Below, in pieces: positions 51,333-60,487 of a stretch of 64,000 nucleotides of DNA. Each line of letters opens with the position of its first letter. Within the stretch, counting starts at the first letter, position 1. A program made the translations under genes and the position numbers. Below the pieces are notes generated by a model. That model saw only the letters and a program-made list of their open reading frames with translations, was not told the DNA's origin and searched no databases. Where the stretch lies: contig NZ_JAGXJN010000003.1 in the NCBI RefSeq assembly GCF_019091455.1, forward strand, positions 52,548 through 116,547, in the 5' to 3' direction. Origin of the DNA: Chitinophaga sp. GbtcB8 (GTDB lineage Bacteria > Bacteroidota > Bacteroidia > Chitinophagales > Chitinophagaceae).

Positions 51333-52712
51333 TTAAATAGACTTCAGGAAACGTATCAGTGCATCCCGCTCTGTTTTACTGAGGGCTGCAAACTGCTGGC
51401 GGCTTTTTGACGCCTCGCCGCCATGCCATAAAATAGCTTCTTCCAGCGTGCGTGCACGGCCGTCATGCAGGTAAAAAGGCGTACCGTTTGTTTTTTCAAA
51501 CAGGCCTATACCCCACAATGCCGGTGTTTTCCATTCATTCCCGTTTGCCGTAAAGTCCTGGCGGCCATCACCCAGGTCCGCGCCCAGGTCATGCAGCAGC
51601 AGGTCGGTGTAGGGGTGAATGCGCTGGTTGCTTAATTGCTTAAAGCGTACATCCACTCCCGTTTGCACGGTAGGTTTGTGGCAGCTGGCGCAACCGGTTT
51701 GCGCAAACAATTTTTCACCCTGTTGTACCTGCGGGTCTGTTACACTTCTGCGGGCCGGTACAGCCAGGCTTTGTATGTAAAATGCAGTAGCGTTTAAAAT
51801 AGAATCCGGCAGCTCCGGGTCATCCTTTAACCCATCAGCCGGCGGCTGCCCAAAGGAGCTTTCTTGCGGAAATACGGTGCTGGTAATACCCATATCCTGC
51901 TGGTAGGCAGCAGCCACCTGGGTAAGGATGGTAGCGGTATTGGCCTTCATTCCAAAACGGCCCAGCATCATTTTTTTATTCACGGGGTCCCAGGTATAGT
52001 TGGGCCGCCCGCTGATACCATCGCCATCTGCATCACCTTCATCTGCAAAACCCAGCACCGTGGATTCAGGGATGTTCTGTAACAACCCTAATCCAAAAAA
52101 GGGCGGCGCCATACGGGCAGAGATAACTACGCCGGAAGGCAATGGAATGTAAGGATTCAATATTGTATACCAGGGTTTGCGCAGTGTTACAATAGTGCCG
52201 TCCGGGTAAGTAAAAGGCTGGTCGGTGTAGGTGGCGCCTATCTTTGCCTCCGGCTGTTTGCCAAAAATGGCCACATCCTGCAGCTGCAGGCCAAAGCCGG
52301 GCACAGGCGCCGGTCCGCCATGTTCGTCGGTACCGGGCATGCTTAAACGTACCAGCATGGAAGAGCTTACCAAACCCGTGGTGGGATTGCCTTTCCCGTC
52401 GTTATGATGGCAGCTTACGCAGCTCACATTATTAAAGATGGGGCCTAAGCCGCTGTTAATGGGCGCAGGCGCTGTTACAAAGGTTTGCTCCACGGCATGG
52501 TCGCCCAGCTCATGTGCATGTTGATCATTGCTATTCATGCCATCCATCATATGCCCAAAGGCTTTGCTGGTTTCATCAAACGCGGTGGCAGCGCCTCCGC
52601 TCAGGCGAATGTCGTATTCATTGTCCTCAAAAGTGGCTGGCTTGCTACACATTATTACCATAAATGGTAAGGTAAGCAATGCTGCCACCAGGTATATCTT
52701 CCTTATCTGCAT
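51333..52712 (-). CDS. Di-haem oxidoreductase-like protein of the imelysin cluster
   Basis: A 459-residue lipoprotein-like exported protein (MVIMCSKPATF, lipobox Cys 22) of the DUF1111 family. Two CxxCH haem sites are visible: CVSCHH near residue 97 and CASCHK near residue 344. The C-terminal WGIGLFEKTNGTPFYLHDG and HGGEASKSRQQF motifs are typical. Family members are distantly related to cytochrome c peroxidases and lie beside imelysin genes in iron-acquisition loci. Last gene of a four-gene minus-strand operon. Confidence 0.85.
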   Translation of the reverse strand: MQIRKIYLVAALLTLPFMVIMCSKPATFEDNEYDIRLSGGAATAFDETSKAFGHMMDGMNSNDQHAHELGDHAVEQTFVTAPAPINSGLGPIFNNVSCVSCHHNDGKGNPTTGLVSSSMLVRLSMPGTDEHGGPAPVPGFGLQLQDVAIFGKQPEAKIGATYTDQPFTYPDGTIVTLRKPWYTILNPYIPLPSGVVISARMAPPFFGLGLLQNIPESTVLGFADEGDADGDGISGRPNYTWDPVNKKMMLGRFGMKANTATILTQVAAAYQQDMGITSTVFPQESSFGQPPADGLKDDPELPDSILNATAFYIQSLAVPARRSVTDPQVQQGEKLFAQTGCASCHKPTVQTGVDVRFKQLSNQRIHPYTDLLLHDLGADLGDGRQDFTANGNEWKTPALWGIGLFEKTNGTPFYLHDGRARTLEEAILWHGGEASKSRQQFAALSKTERDALIRFLKSI

Positions 52713-52736
52713 GTGGTGTATAATAAGCTACCGGCC

Positions 52737-53816
52737 TTAGTCGGTAATGTTGGTAATGATGAAAGGCTTCAGCTTTTCTTCCAGTGTTGCTTTCAGATCA
52801 TTAATGGCATTCATGGTATTCTGGCATTGTACTTTCTGGGTCAGAATGGCCTGCTCATAAGGTACCGTAATGCTGTTGAATGAGGTGATAGCTGCCTGGA
52901 ACTTCTGCTGGATCTCATTATCCAGGGAAATGTTCTTCATGGCCACCAGCTTGTTTAAGCCGGTACCTTCATTACCCAGGAATTTGCAGATGTATACGTT
53001 ATATGCGCCGGTAATGTTGTTCTTAAAGTCAATAGCAGAGTTACCGCTGAAAGGTGATTCCACGATCTGCGGGTCCTGCGCATCAAAGGGCTCTTTCATT
53101 TTACCACTGCCTACTTCGTCACAAATACCTATCAAACCATCTGCAATGGCAATAAAGGCTTCCTGCTTTTTGGCAAATACGGTGCTGCCGCTGCCGGCGG
53201 TTTGTACTTTGCTGGCATAGTTGCCGCCTTCCGGCGCCCAGCTGGTGTACAGTGCCGTACAAATATTCTTCAGGTCCAGGGAAAGGCTGGTGATGTATTG
53301 TTTCTGGCGGGCCGTAATGGAAGCTGCGGTGCGCTTACCGTCTTTACCCCACAGCACATATTCTATCGGGTGGTAACCTCTCAGGGAAAGGGTGCTCAGG
53401 TTCTCAATGTCTGTCAGCTGCAAAGCATTGCTACTGGCCAGCAGGGAGTCCATCTGCACATAATCCACCGGCCAGGTGTCCATGTTGGGATCGTAGTTAT
53501 CATCTTCCACAGGGCCAAACAGGTAACCTTCACATTGTTCCCAGGTGCTGCGCATATCGCGCCAGGCTGCCTGCGCAGCGGTAAGATTTGCATCGGTAGC
53601 GCTGCTGTTCAGGGCTGTGATGGCGTTGTTCAGAGTAGTGGCTTTATCTTTCAGGTTGCTGTAGCCCGGCAAGCCGGTTTTAGTAGCAAAATCCACCAGC
53701 ACGGTGGTTTTCATGGTATTGAAATCTTCATTGGTATCACCGCCGTTGTTATCATCTTTACTGCACGCAAACAGGGTTAAGCTACAGGCTGCCAATAGTA
53801 TGGATAATTTTTTCAT
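52737..53816 (-). CDS. Imelysin-family lipoprotein
   Basis: A 359-residue lipoprotein (lipobox LTLFAC) with the imelysin peptidase_M75 fold. The hallmark GxHxxE motif is GYHPIEYVLWG, the presumed metal site; AAWRDMRSTWEQCEGYLFG gives the preceding helix. Imelysins are found in iron-regulated loci and are thought to bind metal or assist uptake; protease activity is not established. It lies 24 bases before the di-haem gene and 13 after the Rieske gene. Confidence 0.88.
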   Translation of the reverse strand: MKKLSILLAACSLTLFACSKDDNNGGDTNEDFNTMKTTVLVDFATKTGLPGYSNLKDKATTLNNAITALNSSATDANLTAAQAAWRDMRSTWEQCEGYLFGPVEDDNYDPNMDTWPVDYVQMDSLLASSNALQLTDIENLSTLSLRGYHPIEYVLWGKDGKRTAASITARQKQYITSLSLDLKNICTALYTSWAPEGGNYASKVQTAGSGSTVFAKKQEAFIAIADGLIGICDEVGSGKMKEPFDAQDPQIVESPFSGNSAIDFKNNITGAYNVYICKFLGNEGTGLNKLVAMKNISLDNEIQQKFQAAITSFNSITVPYEQAILTQKVQCQNTMNAINDLKATLEEKLKPFIITNITD

Positions 53817-53829
53817 GGTGTTTTACTTG

Positions 53830-54255
53830 TTATATATGTATGATAAGGTTTGTGTCGTTGGTTTCTGTGGCCAGCTGCAGCAGGCGCTTTTCTGCAGGGC
53901 CTTTTTTCACCAGGCCGGTTTTATCAAACTGGCTGCCATGCAGGCTGCATAGAAAACCGTTGCCGGTAGGTATCAGCTGGTTGGCCTGGTGGGTGCAGCG
54001 CATTAACAATGCCTCATAGGTGTTATCCGCATTCTTGCGCACGGCAATTTCGTATTCATAATTCTTAGGGCTGATGATCTGCAGATCGCCGGTGGCGAAT
54101 AATGATAGCGGTACTTCTACCCGGTTGTTATTTACGGAAGTCTTAAAACCCTTCATGGTAGTGCCGCAGGCATCCAGCACATCGGCCATGGAGAAAGCAG
54201 CAGCGCTTAACAGGCAGGCCTTACACGTATCTTTGAGGAAGTTTCTTCTATTCAC
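53830..54255 (-). CDS. Rieske [2Fe-2S] protein, Tat-like N-terminus
   Basis: A 141-residue protein. The Rieske ligands are CTH in LMRCTHQANQL and C-x2-H in FLCSLHGSQFD, with a conserved spacing. The N-terminus, MNRRNFLKDTCKACLLSA, has twin arginines (R3-R4) and fits a Tat signal with a lipobox-like LDAC later. It could carry electrons to the di-haem protein encoded in the same operon. Its stop is 14 bases from the imelysin start. Confidence 0.87.
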   Translation of the reverse strand: MNRRNFLKDTCKACLLSAAAFSMADVLDACGTTMKGFKTSVNNNRVEVPLSLFATGDLQIISPKNYEYEIAVRKNADNTYEALLMRCTHQANQLIPTGNGFLCSLHGSQFDKTGLVKKGPAEKRLLQLATETNDTNLIIHI

Positions 54256-54273
54256 CGTTATGCGTTTTCAGGT

Positions 54274-55527
54274 TTAGAATGCGTAGCCAATACCTACGTT
54301 CAGGAAAGTATTGTTTGTTTTATAAGGGATGCGCGCCGGGCTGGGATTAATAACCAGCACGGGATTTTCATCGCCGGTATGCGCCAGCCGTACATCTGCC
54401 TTAATGGCTACGTTAAGAATGGGCAGGTAGGTGAGGCCGGCTATCAGGTGTTGTTGTTTAAGCGTACCATCATAAATGCCATTAGCAGGAACGGAGGAAT
54501 TCAGGTCAAACACCTCGTAACGTGCAAAGGCATTCAGCTGCTGCTCTTTGTACTTGATACTTTTTTCCAGCAGGTTATAGGCCAGTTCTGCATAGGCGCC
54601 ATACATTACCTTACTTACGTTGTTGGCGTAAGCTTTGTTAATGTCGGCTGCATCAGGGTAAGAGATAATGCTGCCAATGGCTTTAAAGGCAAACCCGTTA
54701 TGCGAATATTGTATGTTGGCCTCACCTAAATAAAGGGGCAGCCCAAATGCGCCGTGGTGCAGCTGCAGGCTGTCTGACTGGCGTTTGTTGGCGCCATTGG
54801 TGCCACCCATATAACCGGATACCTGGAAGCGGAAGTTCTGCCAGTAGTACTGGAGGGAGGCTGTAATGGCAATATCGTTGGCAAAAGCGCCGGAGCCTTC
54901 TGCCCGGCCTTCTATAATGCCGGTGCCATGTTCAAAAGAGGCTGCGCTTAGCCCGTTTAAGAGCGCAATGCTATAGTTCAAAGGCTGGCGGCGTAAGCGG
55001 CCGTAAAAGCCAATGCCCAGCTCACGCCAGGTGGCGGGTATAATAAGCTGCTCTACCAGCGGGCGTTCTACCCCGTTAAAATTCACCGGCAGGTGGTTTT
55101 CATTGAGCATACCAATGCGCGGGGTGAATAAACCTGCCACTATATACTGGCGGGGATTCAGGTTAAAGCGCAGGTAGGCCTGCTCCATAGCCAGCTCCCC
55201 TTTAAAATTGTCCTTACTGTCTGACCCGGCTTCCACCACAGCATTTTCCAGCTCCATTTCACTGAAGAATGAGATTTTGTCATTGAACCGGTGCCCAATG
55301 AATAATACCGCTCTTTCCAGCGTAGCCCTGGACATTTCTTCATTAAAGTTCCGTTGATAGAACGCAGATCCATAACCGGATACTACCGTTTTATTTGTGG
55401 CCACACCGGCATTCAGGGAATCTTCGTTGGTGCGTAATACTAGCTGCTGCGCAGGAGTGTACTGTTGTGAGTATAGGAAGGGTATAGCGATGAAGCATCC
55501 CGCCAGACATAAAAGGACCTTTTTCAT
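54274..55527 (-). CDS. Outer-membrane porin-like beta barrel
   Basis: A 417-residue barrel with a signal peptide (MKKVLLCLAGCFIAIPFLYSQ). The alternating strands (YGSAFYQRNFNEEM, ISFFSEMELENAVVE, AYLRFNLNPRQYIVAGLF) resemble DcaP/phosphate-selective porin O/P-like channels, and the protein ends in a C-terminal aromatic (VGIGYAF). First gene of the imelysin operon, so it may admit metal or small-molecule substrate for the cluster. Confidence 0.8.
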   Translation of the reverse strand: MKKVLLCLAGCFIAIPFLYSQQYTPAQQLVLRTNEDSLNAGVATNKTVVSGYGSAFYQRNFNEEMSRATLERAVLFIGHRFNDKISFFSEMELENAVVEAGSDSKDNFKGELAMEQAYLRFNLNPRQYIVAGLFTPRIGMLNENHLPVNFNGVERPLVEQLIIPATWRELGIGFYGRLRRQPLNYSIALLNGLSAASFEHGTGIIEGRAEGSGAFANDIAITASLQYYWQNFRFQVSGYMGGTNGANKRQSDSLQLHHGAFGLPLYLGEANIQYSHNGFAFKAIGSIISYPDAADINKAYANNVSKVMYGAYAELAYNLLEKSIKYKEQQLNAFARYEVFDLNSSVPANGIYDGTLKQQHLIAGLTYLPILNVAIKADVRLAHTGDENPVLVINPSPARIPYKTNNTFLNVGIGYAF

Positions 55528-55751
55528 ATAAGCATTTCGTGCTGCAAATGTGCTGCATCATATCTATGTCCCGTTTACGCAATCGGGAAATATTTTTATC
55601 TAAAGCGGAATATTTGGGAAGCGGGGGTGTTTACTACCTGATTTTATATTATCAAAGCCTGATACTTTGTTGTAAAGGCCGGGATTAGGTATACAGCCAC
55701 CTGGTTTTGATTGTATCTTAGGTACCTTAACAAACCAGCATCGTAATACTT

Positions 55752-57092
55752 ATGCGTACTATTCCGATCCTTTTGCTGCTGATCTTAACCGGCAGCATGG
55801 TCTACCCGCAGCAAACCGCCAACAAACCTGAAAGAGAGCAATGGTTCATGGATATGGGCCTGGGCATGTTCATTCACTGGAGCGTGGATGTGCAGCTGGG
55901 CGCAGTGATCAGCCATTCTATGGCCGGCGCATCGGAAAATTATTTGCAGAAGTTCACCACGGAGCTGCCTAAAACCTTTAACCCTAAAAAGTTTGATCCG
56001 GAGGAATGGGCCGTGCTGGCAAAACTGGCCGGCATGAAATACGTGGTGTTCACTACCAAGCACCATGCAGGGTTCTGCATGTGGGACACCAAAACCACAG
56101 ACTTCAGCATTATGCATACCCCCTTTAAGCGCGATGCGCTGAAGGAGATCATTACGGCTTTCCGTAAACAGGGCATAGCCATTGGCCTGTATTTTTCACC
56201 GGAAGATTTTCACTACTTCTGGAAACATAACATTCCCCTGGGCAGAATGCAGGTGCCACAGCACTTCCCCGCCCAGAACCCGGAGCTGATGGCCTATGAC
56301 AAGGCACAGGTAAAAGAGCTGCTTACACAATACGGAAAAATAGACCTGATATTTTTTGACGGTCCGGCAGATGGATTAAAGGAATATGCCTGGCAGCTGC
56401 AGCCGGATATACTGGTAACCCGCGGCGCCATGCGCACACCGGAGCAGGAGCTGCCCAACCAGCCGGTGCCCGGTCCCTGGGAAGCCTGCTTTACCATGGG
56501 TACAGACTGGCAGTGGAAACCTACCAACGATCCCCACAAATCCGGTACAGAGATCATTAACATGCTCATTGAAACCCGCGCCAAAGGCGGTAACCTGCTT
56601 ATGAATGTAGGGCCCAAGGCAGATGGGGAGATCCAGATAGAGCAGGAATCCCTATTGCGTGAGCTGGCTTTATGGAATATGGCCAATGAGGAAGGCATTG
56701 CCGCCATCCGCCCCTGGAACATTATCCGCGAAGGCAACATCTGGTTCACCAAAGCAAAAACCGGCAATACCGTGTATGCCTTTGTACCTGCCGGTACAGA
56801 ATGGAAATATGGAGAGCGTAAGGATCTGGTGCTGAAAACCCTGGAGGGTAATGCACAAACCAAAGTATCCATATTAGGTTATGCCAGTGAGCTGGTGGAG
56901 TATAAAAAGGATTTTGATGCGCACATCTATGTACAACCCACCCCTGTTGGGCTGGTGATCAGCGCTGTGAACGGACAGCGTTTTTACACCAATAATAAGT
57001 GGCCCAACCCGGTAGTGCTGAAAATAGAGAACGTGCAGTATAAACCGAACGAGGATCACTCTACCCGGGCCCACCTGGACGGCGCTAAATAA
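55752..57092 (+). CDS. GH29 family alpha-L-fucosidase, secreted
   Basis: A 446-residue glycosidase with a signal peptide (LLLLILTGSMVYPQ). Family GH29 motifs are MGLGMFIHWSVD, KYVVFTTKHHAGFCMWDTK, GIGLYFS-like IAIGLYFSPEDFHY, and LIFFDGPADGLKEY with the predicted nucleophile aspartate. MNVGPKADGEI and AIYGTRPW-like AAIRPWNIIREGN close the catalytic domain; the C-terminal beta-sandwich is short. Substrate is a fucosylated glycan. The gene is monocistronic. Confidence 0.83.
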   Translation: MRTIPILLLLILTGSMVYPQQTANKPEREQWFMDMGLGMFIHWSVDVQLGAVISHSMAGASENYLQKFTTELPKTFNPKKFDPEEWAVLAKLAGMKYVVFTTKHHAGFCMWDTKTTDFSIMHTPFKRDALKEIITAFRKQGIAIGLYFSPEDFHYFWKHNIPLGRMQVPQHFPAQNPELMAYDKAQVKELLTQYGKIDLIFFDGPADGLKEYAWQLQPDILVTRGAMRTPEQELPNQPVPGPWEACFTMGTDWQWKPTNDPHKSGTEIINMLIETRAKGGNLLMNVGPKADGEIQIEQESLLRELALWNMANEEGIAAIRPWNIIREGNIWFTKAKTGNTVYAFVPAGTEWKYGERKDLVLKTLEGNAQTKVSILGYASELVEYKKDFDAHIYVQPTPVGLVISAVNGQRFYTNNKWPNPVVLKIENVQYKPNEDHSTRAHLDGAK

Positions 57093-57094
57093 TT

Positions 57095-57559
57095 TTAGTA
57101 TTTATCATCATTCACCTCTACCCAATACTTATCAGGGTCCTGCAGGTACACCTGTTTAACACCATCTACCCGGAGGGTATACTTTTGCTTTTCGCCCTGC
57201 CAGTTACGGAAAGGAATGTTCAGCTTATTCAGCTTAATAATAAAATCATCTATGGAGGGCACGCTGAAGCATAAGTGTGCAGCTATATCATGTTCTGAAA
57301 CTTCCCTGGCAGCCTTGATCAGGTGCAGCTGGCTGTGGGGGCCGATCTTCAGCCAGGTATGTTTGCCGTCGTGGAAGGGTTCAGCCAGGGTGTCTATCTC
57401 CATTACATCGCGGTAAAAAGCAGTGGCTTTATCCAGGTCGTATACGGCAATGGCTATATGATTTAGTACCGGGCTTTTGTGCTGCGCATGCGCGTTAAAT
57501 GATAATGTTATGATACCGGCGCAAAAGAGCAGGCCGGCGCGTACCAGTTTTTTCTTCAT
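57095..57559 (-). CDS. Exported VOC (glyoxalase/bleomycin-resistance) fold protein
   Basis: A 154-residue protein with signal peptide (LLFCAGIITLSFNAHAQ) and one VOC domain: HIAIAVYDLDKATAFYRDV, LHLIKAAREVSEHDIAAHLCF, and DPDKYWVEVND give the paired beta-alpha-beta units and H/E metal ligands. Secreted VOC proteins are uncommon; the substrate is unknown. It converges on the fucosidase gene with two bases between stops. Confidence 0.78.
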   Translation of the reverse strand: MKKKLVRAGLLFCAGIITLSFNAHAQHKSPVLNHIAIAVYDLDKATAFYRDVMEIDTLAEPFHDGKHTWLKIGPHSQLHLIKAAREVSEHDIAAHLCFSVPSIDDFIIKLNKLNIPFRNWQGEKQKYTLRVDGVKQVYLQDPDKYWVEVNDDKY

Positions 57560-57638
57560 ACAACAATATACGCAGCGGATCTTACACGCACAATAGACTA
57601 TCCTGTTACTATTTTATAAATGAGTAAGGCTAATCAAT

Positions 57639-57744
57639 CGTCATTGCGAGAAGCCCGGAAGGGCGACGAAGCAATCCCCAGCCATTCGGGAGATTGCTTT
57701 GTCGCCCCACACGCCCTGGCTTTATTTTGCTCCTCGCAATGACG
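57639..57744. repeat. CGTCATTGCGAG inverted-repeat element (MITE/REP-like)
   Basis: CGTCATTGCGAG (57639-57650) and its exact inverse CTCGCAATGACG (57733-57744) bracket an inner inverted repeat, GGGCGACGAAGCAATC (57661-57676) with GATTGCTTTGTCGCCC (57692-57707, one mismatch). This CGTCATTGCGAG palindrome is widespread as a small mobile intergenic repeat in many bacteria. It lies between divergent genes. Confidence 0.85.
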
Positions 57745-57782
57745 CGATTGGTATATGAAAGCGAATGCCCTAGTTTTGCTGT

Positions 57783-58679
57783 ATGAACTACAAATTATTA
57801 GGCAGTTCTGATCTGAAGATCAGCGAAATTGCTTTTGGGGGAATGTCTTTACAGGGTAGTGATGCGGACAATGCCGCTCTAATACAGCAGGCGCTGGCCG
57901 CCGGTATCAATTATTTTGATACAGCAGATCTGTATGACAAAGGCGCTAATGAAAGCACACTGGGCAAGGCTTTACAGGGCAAACGCAAAGAGGTGATCAT
58001 TGCCACTAAAGCAGGTAACCAGTGGCGGCCTGATGGCAGCGGCTGGGACTGGAACCCGCGGAAGGAATATATTTTAAGCGCCGTAGAGGGCAGCCTGCAA
58101 CGCCTGCAAACAGATTATATTGAGCTGTACCAGCTGCATGGCGGCACGCTGGAAGATAATATTGATGAAACTATTGAAGCCTTTGAACGGCTGCAGGAAC
58201 AGGGCAAGATCCGTAATTACGGCATTTCCTCCATTCGCCCGAATGTAATACGCGCCTATGTGGAAAGGTCCCGTATCGTAAGTGTAATGATGCAATACAG
58301 CCTGTTGGACCGCCGCCCGGAAGAAACCTGTTTTGAGCTGCTGCAGCAGCATAATATTGGGATACTGGCCCGCGGCAGTGTAGCCAAAGGTTTGCTGGTA
58401 AATAAACCTGCTGCTGCGTATTTAAATTATACGGCAGAGGAAGTACAACGCGCAGCCAACGCCGTTAAAGCCCTTTCCAATGCACAACGCGGCCCTGCGC
58501 AAACAGCCCTGCGTTTTGTGCTGCAGCAAGGGCCGGTAACAGCTGCGGTGGTAGGTATACGCACGCCTGAACAGCTGCAGGATGCAGTGGCGGCAACTGA
58601 TGCTCCTTTGCTGAATACCGGGGAGCTGGAGCAGTTAAAAGCGGCGGTAGCGGTGAATGTGTATGAGCAGCATCGTTAA
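57783..58679 (+). CDS. Aldo/keto reductase
   Basis: A 298-residue (beta/alpha)8 NADPH-dependent reductase. Features are LGSSDLKISEIAFGGMSL, the active-site Asp and Tyr in NYFDTADLYDKGANES, the catalytic lysine in VIIATKAG and histidine in YQLHGGTLEDNIDET, and the cofactor segment near RTPEQLQDAV. Its C-terminus overlaps the convergent phosphodiesterase by four bases. Substrate not determinable. Confidence 0.88.
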   Translation: MNYKLLGSSDLKISEIAFGGMSLQGSDADNAALIQQALAAGINYFDTADLYDKGANESTLGKALQGKRKEVIIATKAGNQWRPDGSGWDWNPRKEYILSAVEGSLQRLQTDYIELYQLHGGTLEDNIDETIEAFERLQEQGKIRNYGISSIRPNVIRAYVERSRIVSVMMQYSLLDRRPEETCFELLQQHNIGILARGSVAKGLLVNKPAAAYLNYTAEEVQRAANAVKALSNAQRGPAQTALRFVLQQGPVTAAVVGIRTPEQLQDAVAATDAPLLNTGELEQLKAAVAVNVYEQHR

Positions 58680-59620
58680 AATACCAGCAGCTTTCCCTGC
58701 TCAGGGAAAATAAGCCGCAGGTGTAATGCATTCATGCTGGTTAGCTGTTTATGAATAGCAACTTCATTATTACCGGAAGGTTTAATATGCGTGATCACTA
58801 CCGGAAGCCCATTCACAGCATGCGGCCCGCCCAGGCTATCCAGCGTATGCATTTCCTGCATCAGCAGGCTGGGGGTAAGGTGCCCGAATAGCTGCTTCCG
58901 TGGCTGTTCTTCGGGGAACGATACTTCTATAAAAATAGCTTTCAGCTGTTTGGCTTTCAGCAAAGGCGCTACGGTTTGCCATAACTGTAACAGCTTATCA
59001 GACCCTTCAACAGCATCTGCACCGGTATCGCCCAAATAAAGTAAATAAGCATCTTTAGAACGCACCAAAAAGGCGGTGCTCTGTAAAGGAGCGGAGTGAC
59101 TTAACGGGAACGCCTGCACGCTTAGCTCCGTTTGCGTAACAGGTGTTGCTTCACCGGGCCCCATGGGGCTGTAATGGTATTTTTTCAGCTGCGGGGTTTC
59201 ACCGGCATCGGCAAAGTTGGCCCAGCTTTTCCAGGAAAAGTATTTGTCTTTGATCACATCCAGGCAAAAAGGCAGGCCGTAAATGGTCTTGGCCGTATCA
59301 TCCGGGGAGTTGATGATGAGCCCTGCCACATGATCCAGGTGAGGATGGGAAATGAAGTATGCTTTTACGTTTTGCCTCAGCACATCACCCGCCGGTTTTT
59401 TAAAAAGGCCGTTGTGTACTGCTTTTTGCAGGCCGGCGTGTAAGGTGCCTGCATCCAGGCATATGTAGTTGTTGGATCCCTGCGGGGCTACCAGGTAAGC
59501 GGAAAGATTGCTTTCATCCATACCACCTTTTACACCCAGGGGAATTACCTTAAAAGCCGGGTGTTGCGCAACCGCGCTAAAGTATAGGATGGTGCAGATA
59601 ACAGAAAGGAAATACTTCAT
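58676..59620 (-). CDS. Class II 3',5'-cyclic nucleotide phosphodiesterase (MBL fold), secreted
   Basis: A 314-residue metallo-beta-lactamase-fold enzyme with a signal peptide (LSVICTILYFSAVAQ). The metal motif is ISHPHLDHVAG, with YLGDTGAD, FIEVSFPEEQ and GHLTPSLLMQEM as further family features; these define PDEase_II (CpdP-like). Such periplasmic enzymes hydrolyse cAMP. It overlaps the aldo/keto reductase end by four bases in convergent orientation. Confidence 0.87.
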   Translation of the reverse strand: MKYFLSVICTILYFSAVAQHPAFKVIPLGVKGGMDESNLSAYLVAPQGSNNYICLDAGTLHAGLQKAVHNGLFKKPAGDVLRQNVKAYFISHPHLDHVAGLIINSPDDTAKTIYGLPFCLDVIKDKYFSWKSWANFADAGETPQLKKYHYSPMGPGEATPVTQTELSVQAFPLSHSAPLQSTAFLVRSKDAYLLYLGDTGADAVEGSDKLLQLWQTVAPLLKAKQLKAIFIEVSFPEEQPRKQLFGHLTPSLLMQEMHTLDSLGGPHAVNGLPVVITHIKPSGNNEVAIHKQLTSMNALHLRLIFPEQGKLLVF

Positions 59621-59674
59621 AGATTAAAGATACTCATTCATCCACCAATAGTTCTGTAGCCAGCTGGTGGGTTG

Positions 59675-59818
59675 CTATATAATCATCGTACCGGTCAAAG
59701 TAATCATCCTCTCCCCCACAATACATGCAATCACCATTTCATAGAATGTATGGTAATGGAAAACGGTTACCTGCCCGGTGCTGGCATCCTTAAAGATTAA
59801 CTTGCCGGCAGGGTTCAT
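59675..59818 (-). CDS. Small coupled gene, possibly frameshifted
   Basis: A 47-codon frame starting MNPAGKLIFKDASTGQ, whose ATG overlaps the preceding stop (ATGA), good evidence for translation. After residue 32 (FYEMVIAC) the frame becomes IVGERMITLT, while the neighbouring frame continues convincingly as MYCGGEDDYFDRYDD and IATHQLATELLVDE to a stop at about 59630. This suggests a frameshift in the native gene (about 75 codons). Family unknown. Confidence 0.45.
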   Translation of the reverse strand: MNPAGKLIFKDASTGQVTVFHYHTFYEMVIACIVGERMITLTGTMII

Positions 59819-60318
59819 AGCGCGCCTTCAAATAACATTTTTACGGAGTAGTTGCCAAACCGTATCTGGCTGCTGGCATGTGGTAATAATTTTTCCAGCA
59901 GGGGCGCCAGCTGGATCCGCTTTTTTTTGCAGGCTTTCAGCAGATCGTTGAAGTACATGATCTCATCCCGTGCATCCGGCATCAGGTCGCGCATCATAAA
60001 AAAGGTGAGCGCATATTGCAGGTTTTGCTGATCTGCTATTATTTCATCTGTGATGGGCGCCAGGAAATTTTTCAGCTGATGCGTTTGCCCAATGAGTTTG
60101 GCGATGGTATGTACATTGCCATAATTGGCCTGTTCCAGGCATTCCAGTATGGCCTGCCGTATAAAGGCCAGCTCCGGCTGTATGGTAAGCCTGAAGGCCT
60201 GTGTGGCGGCCTGCATAGTTTTTTCCCACTCCGGCTGCGTAAAATCTACAGCCGGCTCTTTGTATGCTTTGGTGATCTCTTCATCAATCAGCTCAACCTT
60301 TGATCGTATATCCGCCAT
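59815..60318 (-). CDS. Hypothetical helical protein
   Basis: A 167-residue soluble, helix-rich protein (MADIRSKVELIDEEITKAYK at the start; TQPEWEKTMQAATQAFRL follows). No signal peptide and no known motif. It is the first of a coupled pair with the small gene that follows (ATGA at 59815-59818). Function unknown. Confidence 0.7.
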   Translation of the reverse strand: MADIRSKVELIDEEITKAYKEPAVDFTQPEWEKTMQAATQAFRLTIQPELAFIRQAILECLEQANYGNVHTIAKLIGQTHQLKNFLAPITDEIIADQQNLQYALTFFMMRDLMPDARDEIMYFNDLLKACKKKRIQLAPLLEKLLPHASSQIRFGNYSVKMLFEGAL

Positions 60319-60487
60319 GGCGATGAATATTATTAAGGACTTTAAAGTGCTTCATGTTATCCGGGTGCACCATGCCCGTTATTCCGGCCTTCTGCATCTT
60401 CATACTACCCCTGGTACCGGAAAGGTACCAGTCCTTATCTCCTGCTAACTTACGTACGTTACCATAAATATCCAATTTGCAGGCCAA
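60293..60487 (-). CDS. Doubtful 64-codon frame upstream of the helical gene
   Basis: A TTG-initiated frame reading ACKLDIYGNVRKLAG then WYLSGTRGSMKMQKAG. It overlaps the start of the 59815-60318 gene by 26 bases, which could mean coupling, but I cannot support it further. Confidence 0.25.
   Translation of the reverse strand: MACKLDIYGNVRKLAGDKDWYLSGTRGSMKMQKAGITGMVHPDNMKHFKVLNNIHRHGGYTIKG

Noticed and set aside
57639..57744. tRNA-like fold
   Set aside because: The paired arms match a known palindromic repeat, not a cloverleaf; no anticodon arm or CCA end.
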